Below, in pieces: positions 34,613 through 43,383 of a DNA stretch of 64,000 bases (position 1 is the stretch's first letter; the number at the start of each line of letters is the position of its first letter). This DNA is from Bacteroidia bacterium (GTDB lineage Bacteria; Bacteroidota; Bacteroidia; J057; JADKCL01): the NCBI GenBank assembly GCA_020635905.1, contig JACJYV010000006.1, positions 558,001 through 622,000 on the forward strand, written 5' to 3'. The position numbers were made by a program, and so were the translations under genes. The notes under the pieces were generated by a model. That model was not told the origin of the DNA. It did not search any database and saw only the letters and a list, made by a program, of their open reading frames with translations.

Positions 34613-35227
34613 ATGAAGGCACGATTCCTTTTTCTGGTACTCGGACTGCTGGTCTTCCTGATAGGATGCGAAAAGATCCTCAAGGAAGTTTCCACGCAAA
34701 ATCAGGAGGTAACTCCTGCTGGTCCGATGTTTACCCAGAATGCGGCACCGACTGCCTTTATTCCTGTTGCCGAACTGACCGGTGATAAGCCGGAAATGAT
34801 TTCCTCAGCCGCTTCTTATTCCGGGATCATCCAAAAGTACTACGATCCCTCCTTCCCCGAAAGATTCGAAGTCAACGTGGAAAAAGTCAGGGTGGAAACT
34901 CCCGGTGAAAACATGAACTACTATGCCGAAGGGCAATATTTTCTAAGTGCTTACGGGTACGATCAAATCCTTTCGAGAAACATCTTCATGCGGATGGCGC
35001 TTACCGTAAAAGGTGACCAACTCTTCTTGCGCAATCTCGACAAGGAAGCGAAAATTGACTCGTATTTCAAGGAAATTCACTGGTGTGAGTCTTCCTCTGA
35101 TTGTGCCACCTGCGGTGAATTCAAAACCAAAGAAGGCATTTTCACGGGTTGCCAGGAATGTTCTGACGGAAAATTTTGCGGCCACAAATTTGAGGTCTTT
35201 GGCATAGCACATTTAGCAACAAACTGA
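34613..35227 (+). CDS. Cys-rich lipoprotein, paralog 1
   Basis: 204 residues. The signal peptide ends in the lipobox FLIGC (Cys 19), so the mature protein is lipid-anchored. A central beta-like domain includes PVAELTGD, IIQKYYD, NYYAEGQYFL and KGDQLFLR. The C-terminal ~55 residues carry eight Cys (WCESSSDCATCGEF, TGCQECSDGKFCGHK), suggesting disulfides or metal binding. The next gene encodes a shorter protein with the same order of motifs, so the two are paralogs. I do not recognise the family. It is preceded by a 238-bp A+T-rich gap. Confidence 0.82.
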   Translation: MKARFLFLVLGLLVFLIGCEKILKEVSTQNQEVTPAGPMFTQNAAPTAFIPVAELTGDKPEMISSAASYSGIIQKYYDPSFPERFEVNVEKVRVETPGENMNYYAEGQYFLSAYGYDQILSRNIFMRMALTVKGDQLFLRNLDKEAKIDSYFKEIHWCESSSDCATCGEFKTKEGIFTGCQECSDGKFCGHKFEVFGIAHLATN

Positions 35228-35287
35228 AGTTCTAACCTTATTTAAGGGTTGAATTTTTAAAATTTGTTTACTTTTTAAGCTAAAAAA

Positions 35288-35743
35288 ATGAAAAAGGCGG
35301 GATTTATTTTGTTACTGTTCGGACTCTTCTTCGGGTGTTCAAGGGAACTTGACATCGTCCCAGTACCAACTAAAGGAGATCTCTTTCTGGTTCAGGAAGG
35401 CAATTCCAAGAAAGCCACCCCAGTAATCGTTGCTGAGTTGAATGGCCAAACCTTGATTGCCACCCAATCAGAACCCACACTGAAGCAATACTTCAGCTAC
35501 CTCACCCCGGAACCAATTAAAACGGTTTCATTTGAAAAAGTAGATGGAAACTATTATCTGAGAGGCAATGATGAAATCTCGAATTTCTACTACGACCTCC
35601 AGTTGATGAGCAACAAATTATACTTGCTCACCTCTTACAGCGGATGTTCCGGATGCGGCTTCTGTGTCATGACCTCAGCCTCATCCTGTTCCTGCAACGA
35701 GTCTTCAGGCTCATGCAGCTACAATAACGGCTCCGTTAACTGA
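35288..35743 (+). CDS. Cys-rich lipoprotein, paralog 2
   Basis: 151 residues with lipobox LFFGC (Cys 17). The core IVAELNGQ, LKQYFSYL, VSFEKVDGNYYLRGND and NKLYLL matches paralog 1 piece by piece. The tail is even richer in Cys (SGCSGCGFCVM, SSCSCNESSGSCS), with seven Cys in about 30 residues but in a different spacing. The gene follows paralog 1 by 60 bp on the same strand and is probably co-transcribed. Rapid change of the Cys tail against a stable core is notable. Function unknown. Confidence 0.82.
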   Translation: MKKAGFILLLFGLFFGCSRELDIVPVPTKGDLFLVQEGNSKKATPVIVAELNGQTLIATQSEPTLKQYFSYLTPEPIKTVSFEKVDGNYYLRGNDEISNFYYDLQLMSNKLYLLTSYSGCSGCGFCVMTSASSCSCNESSGSCSYNNGSVN

Positions 35744-35900
35744 TCATCCCCTGGGATGGCTGCCATTAGCGCAGCAGCAAGAGAGTTTTCCTCCCGGATT
35801 TTTGGTTGCAACATTGGTACATTTTTCCCAATTTGCCCCCGAATCCTCCCAGGAAAACTCTTTTCCATTTTGCAGGATTTTATTTATTTCCCATTATTTC

Positions 35901-36530
35901 ATGAAATATAAAATTTCAGACACGCCTTTAAAGCTCCGTGAGTACGGACGCAACGTTCAGAGCATGGTCGAACATGCCCGCACCATCCAGGACGATGACA
36001 TGCGCAATGCACTTGTGCATTCCATCATCCGCTACATGGCCAACATCAATCCCACCATTCAGGAACAACCTGAATACGAAGCCAAACTCTGGGATGCCCT
36101 TTACTTTCTGGCAGATTATAATATCAAAGTTGATTCTGAATACCCCATGCCGGCCCCTGATTCATTTCAGTTCAGGCCCACCAAACGCATGGAATATTCG
36201 CAGTTGAAGCCTACCTACCGTCAATACGGCTCAAATATCGACCTCATGGTCAAAGAAGCTGTTTATCTGGAGGAAGGAGACCGCAAGCACCAGCTGGTCA
36301 ACCTCATCGCCAACATCATGAAAATGCAGCTGCGCACAGACGAGCGCGATGTGCAGGTTGAACCTACTGTGCTGGAGCACCTCAGGGTGCTTTCCAAAGG
36401 CAAAATTGCCCCTTCCATGGAAGATATAGACTGGTACAAAGGCCCTGCGAAAAACACCTTTGCCCGACAGAATCAAATCGTGCAGACCAGCAACAAAAAA
36501 CGCAAAAAAGGGCGCAAAAACCGCTACTGA
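35901..36530 (+). CDS. DUF4290 family protein
   Basis: 209 residues from ATG 35901; the open frame begins at 35802, but those 33 residues read as non-coding. It opens with SDTPLKLREYGRNVQSMVEH, continues with helical blocks (RNALVHSIIRYMANINP, LMVKEAVYLEEGDRKHQLVN) and ends in a very basic tail (KKRKKGRKNRY), typical of DUF4290. This family is Bacteroidota-specific and usually sits directly before murA, as here, 150 bp upstream. The function is unknown; the basic tail suggests RNA or membrane contact, and the location suggests a link to the cell envelope. Confidence 0.9.
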   Translation: MKYKISDTPLKLREYGRNVQSMVEHARTIQDDDMRNALVHSIIRYMANINPTIQEQPEYEAKLWDALYFLADYNIKVDSEYPMPAPDSFQFRPTKRMEYSQLKPTYRQYGSNIDLMVKEAVYLEEGDRKHQLVNLIANIMKMQLRTDERDVQVEPTVLEHLRVLSKGKIAPSMEDIDWYKGPAKNTFARQNQIVQTSNKKRKKGRKNRY

Positions 36531-36680
36531 TCTCCAGACTCATTTAAATTCCCTTTTTCGTCCCTATCGCTGGACACCGCCCGCCCGGCAATGTCCATAA
36601 ATTCCCCTTTCTGCGTTGGGAATTGGGATTTCCCGTTTGCAACTTGAATCCTGAAAAAATCCGGTTCAAATCAAACCTGT

Positions 36681-37994
36681 ATGCAATATTTTGAAATAGA
36701 AGGCGGCCATACCCTCAGTGGAGAAATTACCCCTCAGGGTGCCAAAAACGAGGCCCTGCAAATCCTTTGCGCCATCCTGCTCACCCCCGAAAAGGTAAAA
36801 ATCAGCAATGTTCCCAATATCCTCGATGTCAACCGTCTGATCGAATGTCTGGAAGCAATCGGGGTGGAAGTCGAAAAATCAGGCCCCCATGAATACACAT
36901 TCTGCGCCCGAAATGTGGAGCCCGAAGCCATGCTTTCTGACTCGTTTCGGGCCAAAGCGGCCCGCTTGCGGGGCTCATTCATGATGCTGGGGCCCATGCT
37001 GGCCCGTTTTGGCGAAGGCTTTATGCCCCGGCCAGGCGGAGATAAAATCGGCCGCCGCCGGGTGGATACCCACTTTCTGGGCTTCGAATACCTGGGAGCA
37101 GAATTTGAATTCAACCACGAAGACAACTTTTTCCGGGTGTACAGCAAGGGCCGCCTCAAAGGCACCCAAATGACCCTCGACGAGCCCTCCGTGACGGGCA
37201 CGGCCAATATCATCATGGCGGCCGTCCTGGCCGAAGGCACCACCCAGATTTATTATGCAGCCTGCGAACCCTACATTCAGCAGTTGTGCAAAATGCTGAA
37301 TCGTATGGGTGCAAAAATCCGCGGGATTGGCAGCAATCTGCTCATCATTGAAGGGGTGGAAGCCCTGGGTGGCACCGAGCACCGCATGCTTGCGGACATG
37401 ATCGAAGTGGGTTCATTTATTGGCATGGCGGCCATGACCCAAAGCAAACTCACCATCAAAAATGCAGATGTGGACATGCTGGGACAGATTCCCGGGGCCT
37501 TCAAAAGGCTGGGTGTCAAGCTGGAATACAAAGGCGACGATGTCATTGTGCACCAGCAGGACGTATGCCAGATTCAATCCTATCTCGACGGTTCCATCAT
37601 GACCATCTACGACAATCCCTGGCCCGGCCTCACTCCCGACATTCTCAGTGTGCTGCTGGTGACTGCCATTCAATGTCAGGGCACGGTGCTCATTCACCAG
37701 AAAATGTTTGAAAGTCGCCTGTTTTTCGTGGATAAACTCATTGACATGGGCGGCCAGATCATCCTCTGCGATCCTCACCGCGCCACCGTGGTGGGCCACG
37801 CCCGCAACACCCAACTGCGGGGCATCACCATGAGCAGCCCGGACATCCGCGCCGGGGTGGCCCTGCTGATCGCTGCCCTTTCGGCCTCAGGCACCAGCCG
37901 CATTTACAACATCGAACAGATCGACCGCGGCTACCAGAACATCGAGGAAAGGTTGCAAAAACTGGGGGCCAAAATCCGAAGACTGGAACAATAA
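36681..37994 (+). CDS. murA: UDP-N-acetylglucosamine 1-carboxyvinyltransferase, Asp variant
   Basis: 437 residues, EPSP-synthase-like fold. It catalyses the first committed step of peptidoglycan synthesis, adding enolpyruvate from PEP to UDP-GlcNAc. The PEP/UDP-sugar Lys is in PQGAKNEALQ. The active-site loop reads PRPGGDKIGRRRVDTHF, with Asp 121 in place of the Cys that fosfomycin attacks (Cys115 in E. coli). The same Cys-to-Asp change makes mycobacterial and chlamydial MurA fosfomycin-insensitive, so resistance is expected here. The later conserved TAIQCQGT and SSPDIRAGVALLIAAL segments are intact. The gene follows DUF4290 in the usual Bacteroidota order. Confidence 0.95.
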   Translation: MQYFEIEGGHTLSGEITPQGAKNEALQILCAILLTPEKVKISNVPNILDVNRLIECLEAIGVEVEKSGPHEYTFCARNVEPEAMLSDSFRAKAARLRGSFMMLGPMLARFGEGFMPRPGGDKIGRRRVDTHFLGFEYLGAEFEFNHEDNFFRVYSKGRLKGTQMTLDEPSVTGTANIIMAAVLAEGTTQIYYAACEPYIQQLCKMLNRMGAKIRGIGSNLLIIEGVEALGGTEHRMLADMIEVGSFIGMAAMTQSKLTIKNADVDMLGQIPGAFKRLGVKLEYKGDDVIVHQQDVCQIQSYLDGSIMTIYDNPWPGLTPDILSVLLVTAIQCQGTVLIHQKMFESRLFFVDKLIDMGGQIILCDPHRATVVGHARNTQLRGITMSSPDIRAGVALLIAALSASGTSRIYNIEQIDRGYQNIEERLQKLGAKIRRLEQ

Positions 37995-38022
37995 TCCCCT
38001 GATTTCATTAGTTTTACAGCCG

Positions 38023-39177
38023 ATGCAGCCTCGCTTCACCATGATCATTTTGCTGGCTATTTGCTTCTGGACAAAGGCCATTGCACAAAAGACTCCTCCC
38101 ATGGAGTCCATGGTTTACATTGAGTCGCTCGACAAAGACGATAAGCGGCTCCATTTTGGGGCTGGCGTGATTCTGAAAAACAATCTGGTTGCCACCAACT
38201 ATCACTATGTAGCCGGGGCCAGGAAGGTTCGCATCCGCCAATATGGCAAAGACACTGAAAATTTTTCTGAGGGCTACATCGGGGTGGATGAATCCAAAGA
38301 CCTGATTGTGCTTTACGTAAACGGACTTTCGGGTACTCCCGTCAAAATCACCAACACCCTGCCTGGCCAGGGTGACAAGGGTGTCAGGATCGTGGAAAAG
38401 CCCTCCACCCAGAATATGGTATTCAAGGAGGTGAATTTCAGCCGCAAATACCCCCTCAACGACGAAGAACTGACCGAACTCACTTCCAGAAATATCGAGG
38501 AATGCCTGGGTGGTCCCGTTTTTTGGGAAGATTACCTGGCTGGCTTTACCGTGGCTGGCTACTTCCATCGGGAGTATTTTACCTATTTTATACCTGCCAC
38601 CCAGCTCAAAACCCTGATGGGAATCAGTACCATCATCAAGTCTTTCAATTCCCTGGAAGAGACCAGATACATGGCGGGAAGCCGCTTTCAGACCGCATTA
38701 ATGGAAAGCCTTACCTCTGTGCTTTGGCTTGACTTTGAAGATGCCGTACGCGAAGCCAAAAAGAAAAAGAAGAAAATCCTGATCGACGTTTACACGGACT
38801 GGTGCGGCTGGTGCAAACTGATGTTCAAAAACACCTATTCAAACCGCGACATGATCCGTTACATCAACGAAAATTACGTCGCGGTACGCATCAATGCAGA
38901 GGCCAGGGAGAAAATCAAATTCAATGGCAGGGAATTTATCTACGATCCTGATTTGCGCTGCAACCAATTGGCCTACTCTTTGCTAGAGGGGAACATGAGT
39001 TACCCCTCGACTGTGTTTCTTGACCACGAGATCAATTTGCTCACCGTGGTGCCAGGATACATAGAAATGGACAAATTGGCCGTAATTCTAAGGTATTTCA
39101 ATGAAAATATTTACCTGGATCACAGTAAAACCTTTGAAGAATACGAGCAAGCCAACCTGTCTTCCGGGCTGAGGTAA
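38023..39177 (+). CDS. Exported fusion of a degenerate trypsin-like domain and a thioredoxin domain
   Basis: 384 residues. A signal peptide (1-21, ending AIAQ) shows export. Residues ~27-205 look like a trypsin/HtrA-type protease: NLVATNYHYVAGA contains the His (H61) and SKDLIVLYV the Asp (D93). The nucleophile region reads EECLGGPVF, so the Ser before GGP is Leu (L162); this half is probably a pseudoprotease. Residues ~235-370 form a thioredoxin-like domain with active-site DWCGWCK (Cys 261 and 264) and the cis-Pro region SYPSTVFL. It may bind substrates with one half and reduce or isomerise disulfides with the other in the periplasm. The fusion is unusual. It sits between murA and grpE on the same strand. 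Confidence 0.85.
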   Translation: MQPRFTMIILLAICFWTKAIAQKTPPMESMVYIESLDKDDKRLHFGAGVILKNNLVATNYHYVAGARKVRIRQYGKDTENFSEGYIGVDESKDLIVLYVNGLSGTPVKITNTLPGQGDKGVRIVEKPSTQNMVFKEVNFSRKYPLNDEELTELTSRNIEECLGGPVFWEDYLAGFTVAGYFHREYFTYFIPATQLKTLMGISTIIKSFNSLEETRYMAGSRFQTALMESLTSVLWLDFEDAVREAKKKKKKILIDVYTDWCGWCKLMFKNTYSNRDMIRYINENYVAVRINAEAREKIKFNGREFIYDPDLRCNQLAYSLLEGNMSYPSTVFLDHEINLLTVVPGYIEMDKLAVILRYFNENIYLDHSKTFEEYEQANLSSGLR

Positions 39178-39212
39178 CTGACATTATTTCAGTTAATCTG
39201 GCAAAATTGCAT

Positions 39213-39839
39213 ATGTCAAAAGGAAAAAAGCAGAACAACAGCCGCGAAATCCCGGTTCAGGATCCGGTTGACGTAAAAGACATTGAAATGGAAAACGAAG
39301 AAATGGAGGAGGAGAATCCTGCCCATGAAAACGGCCAGAATGGCCCCAATGAACCCGAAATGGAAGGAGAAATCAAAGTAGAAGACGATGGCGAACTCAT
39401 TCGTCTCAAGCAGGAAGTCGGCGAATTAAAAGACAAACACATTCGCCTGATTGCCGAATTCGATAACTTCCGCAAACGCACCCAAAAAGAAAAGCTCAGT
39501 CTGATCAGCACGGCCAACGAAGACCTCATGAAGGCCCTCCTGCCCGTTTTGGGGGACTTTTCGCGCACCATGGAGGCCATTGAAAAGACTGACAATCTGG
39601 CATCCATTCGCGAAGGGGTGAAGTTGGTTTCTCATAATCTGAACCACATTCTTGAAAAAAAGGGACTCTCCAAACTCGAATCCAAAGCAGGGGATGTCTT
39701 CAATTCTGAAATTCACGAAGCCATCACAACCGTTCCCGCAGGCGAGGACAAGGTCGGCAAAATTGTGGATGTCATCGAGCCCGGGTTCAAACTCAATGAC
39801 AAAGTAATCCGCTACGCCAAAGTGGTGGTGGGTGAATAA
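39213..39839 (+). CDS. grpE: GrpE nucleotide-exchange factor
   Basis: 208 residues from ATG 39213 (a TTG at 39207 is less likely). An acidic N-terminal tail (about 1-60) is followed by a long coiled coil and the GrpE core IAEFDNFRKRTQKEK, LLPVLGDFSRTME, and the C-terminal beta domain with VFNSEIHEAITTVP and VDVIEPGFKLNDKVIRYAKV. It drives ADP release from DnaK. It lies 57 bp before dnaJ, so the two chaperone partners form an operon; dnaK is not in the window. Confidence 0.95.
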   Translation: MSKGKKQNNSREIPVQDPVDVKDIEMENEEMEEENPAHENGQNGPNEPEMEGEIKVEDDGELIRLKQEVGELKDKHIRLIAEFDNFRKRTQKEKLSLISTANEDLMKALLPVLGDFSRTMEAIEKTDNLASIREGVKLVSHNLNHILEKKGLSKLESKAGDVFNSEIHEAITTVPAGEDKVGKIVDVIEPGFKLNDKVIRYAKVVVGE

Positions 39840-39896
39840 AATCTTCCCATATTACCCTGAAAAGGTTCGGTAAAATATTAAAGCAGGAATCAAATT

Positions 39897-41051
39897 ATGT
39901 CCAAGCGAGACTATTACGAAATACTTGAAGTAACCAAAACAGCCAACGCGGATGAAATCAAGAAATCATACCGTAAACTGGCCATGAAATATCACCCCGA
40001 CCGCAACCCTGACGACCCCTCTGCCGAGGCAAAGTTCAAGGAAGCGGCCGAAGCCTACGACGTTTTGAGCGACGAAAATAAGCGGGCCCAGTACGATCGT
40101 TTTGGTCATGCAGGCCTCAACCAGGGCATGGGTGGCGGTTACCAGAATGTCAATATGGATGACATTTTCTCCCGCTTCAGCGACATTTTCGGGGAAGGAA
40201 GCCCCTTCGGGGATATCTTTGGAGGAGGCCGGGGTGGCCGTACCCGCCGCAGCCGCGGACAAAGAGGCTCAGACCTGCGCATCGCGGTCAAACTGACTCT
40301 GGAAGAGGTGGCTGCAGGAGTGGAGAAGAAAATCAAGCTCAAACGCAATGTCAAATGCGAAACCTGCGATGGAACCGGGGCGGACTCGCCCTCAGATTTC
40401 CAAACCTGCTCCATGTGTGGAGGTGCGGGTGAAATCCGTCGTCAGGCGGGAGGAGGATTCTTCCAGCAAATCCTGGTTTCCACCTGCCCCACCTGTCAGG
40501 GTGACGGACGCGTAATCAACAAAAGCTGCGCATCCTGCAAAGGAGAAGGCCGCATCCCCGAGGACGATCTCATCACCATCAAAATCCCGGCCGGGGTTTC
40601 CGAAGGAATGCAGATTTCCAAGCGTGGAAAAGGCCATGCAGGCCTGCGGGGAGGCCCTCCCGGCGACCTGATCGTGCAGATCGAGGAAAAGGAACATCCA
40701 GATTTCGAGCGGGAAGGCGACAACCTCCTGCATGAGCTTTACATCAGCTTCCCTGATGCAGCCCTGGGAACCACGGTTGAAGTGCCCACCATCGACGGGA
40801 AAGCCCGTTTCAAGGTGAATCCCGGCACCCAATCGGGTAAAATGGTTCGCCTGAAAGGCAAAGGCATTCCCAGCATCAACGGCTACGGATCGGGCGATCT
40901 GATCGTGCACGTCAACGTCTGGACCCCTAAAAACCTGAATTCAGAAGAGAAAAAGCTGTTGGAGAAATTGCAAAGCAGCAATAACTTCACTCCCAATCCC
41001 ACCCAGTCCGACAAAAGTTTCATGTCGCGGGTCAAGGAATTTTTCTCCTGA
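39897..41051 (+). CDS. dnaJ: Chaperone DnaJ (type I)
   Basis: 384 residues. The J domain (1-70) has the HPD motif in MKYHPDRNPDD. A Gly/Phe-rich linker follows (about 75-125), then four zinc-finger repeats: CETCDGTG, CSMCGGAG, CPTCQGDG and CASCKGEG (about 148-225). The C-terminal substrate-binding domains include GDLIVQIEEKEHPDFEREGD. It stimulates DnaK ATPase and presents unfolded clients. It is the second gene of the grpE-dnaJ operon and ends 106 bp before a clear intrinsic terminator. Confidence 0.96.
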   Translation: MSKRDYYEILEVTKTANADEIKKSYRKLAMKYHPDRNPDDPSAEAKFKEAAEAYDVLSDENKRAQYDRFGHAGLNQGMGGGYQNVNMDDIFSRFSDIFGEGSPFGDIFGGGRGGRTRRSRGQRGSDLRIAVKLTLEEVAAGVEKKIKLKRNVKCETCDGTGADSPSDFQTCSMCGGAGEIRRQAGGGFFQQILVSTCPTCQGDGRVINKSCASCKGEGRIPEDDLITIKIPAGVSEGMQISKRGKGHAGLRGGPPGDLIVQIEEKEHPDFEREGDNLLHELYISFPDAALGTTVEVPTIDGKARFKVNPGTQSGKMVRLKGKGIPSINGYGSGDLIVHVNVWTPKNLNSEEKKLLEKLQSSNNFTPNPTQSDKSFMSRVKEFFS

Positions 41052-41157
41052 AACCTGAAAAGCAAGGAAGCGGAGACCTTCTGAAACAGCTCCTGAGGCA
41101 AATTCACAAATGCCTACAAAACCCTTCCTTCCACAATATAAAGTGAATAACTAATCA

Positions 41158-41187
41158 ATGCCCCAATACTATTTTGGGGCATTTTTT
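41158..41187 (+). terminator. Intrinsic terminator after grpE-dnaJ
   Basis: Perfect stem ATGCCCCAA (41158-41166) / TTGGGGCAT (41174-41182) with a 7-base loop, followed by TTTTTT. It ends the chaperone operon and separates it from purN. It contains an ATG that could be mistaken for the purN start. Confidence 0.85.
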
Positions 41188-41226
41188 ATGCATTTTTGCC
41201 CCACGAACCGAGGGGTTCGCCGGGAT

Positions 41227-41832
41227 ATGATGTCAAATTCAATATCGCTCTGTCGCATAGCAATTTTTGCCTCTGGAAACGGAACCAATGCCCAGGCATT
41301 GATCGATCGTTTCGCCACGGGTGACCTGGCCAAAATTGTACTGATTGCGAGTGACAACGACCACGCCAACGTTCTTAACCGGGCGAAAAATGCGGGAATT
41401 CCCGCCCGGGTGATGGACAAGGGTACCCGAGCCTCTGGACCGGCCCTCAACGCCCTCCTGCAGGAATACGGGGTGGATCTGGTGGTATTGGCAGGTTATC
41501 TGAAGCTGATTCCGGCCGAAACGGCTCAGAAATTTGCCGGACGCATGGTGAACATCCACCCAGCTTTGCTGCCCGCCTACGGTGGCAAAGGCATGTACGG
41601 CATGCGGGTTCACCAGGCAGTGATCGCCAACCAGGAAAAGGAATCGGGCATCACAGTGCATCTGGTGAATGAGCGCTACGACGAGGGAGGCATCCTGGAG
41701 CAGGCCCGACTCACAATTGCACCTGACTGGACGGCAGACAAACTGGCGCAGGAAATACACAAACTCGAACACCGGGTTTTCCCGGAAGTGGTGGAACGGC
41801 TATGTGGGGAAATCAAGGCGGGAAACCGCTAA
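41227..41832 (+). CDS. purN: Phosphoribosylglycinamide formyltransferase
   Basis: 201 residues from ATG 41227 (ATG 41230 is equally possible); an earlier ATG at 41158 is in a terminator. The fold opens with IAIFASGNGTNAQALIDRF. The catalytic Asn and His are in MVNIHPALLPAYGGKGMYG and the catalytic Asp in ERYDEGGILEQ. It transfers a formyl group from 10-formyl-tetrahydrofolate to GAR in purine synthesis. It is followed after 14 bp by purH, so the two folate-dependent purine steps are in one operon. Confidence 0.94.
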   Translation: MMSNSISLCRIAIFASGNGTNAQALIDRFATGDLAKIVLIASDNDHANVLNRAKNAGIPARVMDKGTRASGPALNALLQEYGVDLVVLAGYLKLIPAETAQKFAGRMVNIHPALLPAYGGKGMYGMRVHQAVIANQEKESGITVHLVNERYDEGGILEQARLTIAPDWTADKLAQEIHKLEHRVFPEVVERLCGEIKAGNR

Positions 41833-41846
41833 AAAGAATTATTTAA

Positions 41847-43367
41847 ATGGCTGATTTAAAAAAGATTAACTCCGCGCTGATTTCGGTCTTTCACAAAGAA
41901 GGACTGGAAGAGATCATTGCGGAATTCATCAGACTGGGCGTAAAAATTTACTCAACGGGTGGAACAGCCACCTATATCCGCGAACTGGGTGCAGAGGTCC
42001 ACGAAGTGGCCGACCTGACTGATTACCCCTCCATTCTGGGTGGCCGGGTCAAAACCCTGCATCCCAAAATCTTTGGGGGCATCCTGGCCCGCCGCGAACA
42101 TGCTCCCGACCAGGCAGATATGGCCGAATTCGAAATTCCCTATCTCGATGCAGTGATTGTGGATCTTTATCCTTTCGAGCAAACCGTGGCCTCCGGGGCA
42201 GATGAAGCGGCAATCATTGAAAAAATCGACATTGGGGGAATTTCCCTGATCCGCGCGGGCGCCAAAAACTTCAAAGATGTGACCATCATTGCCTCTCAGG
42301 CGGGTTATGCGCCTTTCGCCCAAATCCTGCGGGAACAAAACGGAGAAATTTCCCTGGCTCAACGCAAAGCATTTTCGGCCGCGGCCTTTGATGTTTCCTC
42401 CCATTACGACGCGAAAATCTATCGCTACATGCAGAGGGAAGGGGGAAGTTTCAAAGCATCAGAACAGGAAGCCGCCGTGCTCAGGTACGGAGAGAATCCC
42501 CATCAGCAAGGCATTTTCTACGGCGATCTCAGCAAAGAACTGACCTTCCTCAACGGCAAAACCCTTTCCTACAACAATCTGGTGGACATTGACGCCACCC
42601 TCGATCTGGTGCGGGAATTTGACGAAACCGTATTTGCCATCATCAAGCATACCAATCCCTGCGGTCTGGCAACGGGCGGCAATGTGCTGGAAGCCTGGAC
42701 AAGAGCCCTGGAATGCGATCCCCTGTCAGCCTTTGGCGGAATTCTCTGCACCAACCGCGAAATCGATCTGGCTACCGCAGCTTCCATTGATAAGATTTTC
42801 TACGAAGTTCTGATTGCCCCCTCCTACTCGTCCGCCGCGCTTGAGCTTCTCATGGCAAAAAAGAAGCGGATACTGCTGCAGTGGAAAGATACCGGCGGAG
42901 ATAAAAACATCGTAAAATCTGTGCTGGGAGGATATCTGGAACAGGAAAAAGACCGTTCTGTGACCAGTCCTGAAAGCTGGGAAGTAAAAACTTCGCGGCA
43001 GCCGGAAAAATCCGAAATAAAAGATATTATATTTGGAGATAAAGTCGTTAAACACTTAAAATCGAATGCCATCGCCATCGTGAAGAACGGGCAGCTGATT
43101 GGAAGCGGAATGGGGCAGACTTCACGGGTGGATGCATTAAAACAGGCCCTTCAAAAAGCCAGTGAGCGGGGATTCGACGTCCGGGGCTCAGTGCTGGCTT
43201 CCGACGCGTTTTTCCCCTTTTCTGACTCTGCTGAAACCGCTTTTGCCCATGGAATAGAAGTGCTCGTGGAACCCGGCGGCTCCGTAAAGGATAATGACAC
43301 CATTGAATTTTGCGAATCTCGAAATATGTGCTTACTTTTCACATCACTTCGGCACTTTAAACACTAA
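41847..43367 (+). CDS. purH: Bifunctional AICAR formyltransferase / IMP cyclohydrolase
   Basis: 506 residues. The N-terminal cyclohydrolase (about 1-200) includes YSTGGTATYIRELG, the signature LGGRVKTLHPKIFGGILARR and DLYPFEQTV. The C-terminal transformylase has LRYGENPHQQG, IKHTNPCGLATG (catalytic Lys-His), DPLSAFGG and the closing RHFKH. It carries out the last two steps to IMP. The gene ends 16 bp before mreB, so mreB may be transcribed from the same promoter or from one inside purH. Confidence 0.96.
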   Translation: MADLKKINSALISVFHKEGLEEIIAEFIRLGVKIYSTGGTATYIRELGAEVHEVADLTDYPSILGGRVKTLHPKIFGGILARREHAPDQADMAEFEIPYLDAVIVDLYPFEQTVASGADEAAIIEKIDIGGISLIRAGAKNFKDVTIIASQAGYAPFAQILREQNGEISLAQRKAFSAAAFDVSSHYDAKIYRYMQREGGSFKASEQEAAVLRYGENPHQQGIFYGDLSKELTFLNGKTLSYNNLVDIDATLDLVREFDETVFAIIKHTNPCGLATGGNVLEAWTRALECDPLSAFGGILCTNREIDLATAASIDKIFYEVLIAPSYSSAALELLMAKKKRILLQWKDTGGDKNIVKSVLGGYLEQEKDRSVTSPESWEVKTSRQPEKSEIKDIIFGDKVVKHLKSNAIAIVKNGQLIGSGMGQTSRVDALKQALQKASERGFDVRGSVLASDAFFPFSDSAETAFAHGIEVLVEPGGSVKDNDTIEFCESRNMCLLFTSLRHFKH

Positions 43368-43383
43368 AAAACCCGAACACAAA

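Noticed and set aside
41158..41226. Upstream start of purN at 41158
   Set aside because: That ATG is the first base triplet of the stem of an intrinsic terminator.
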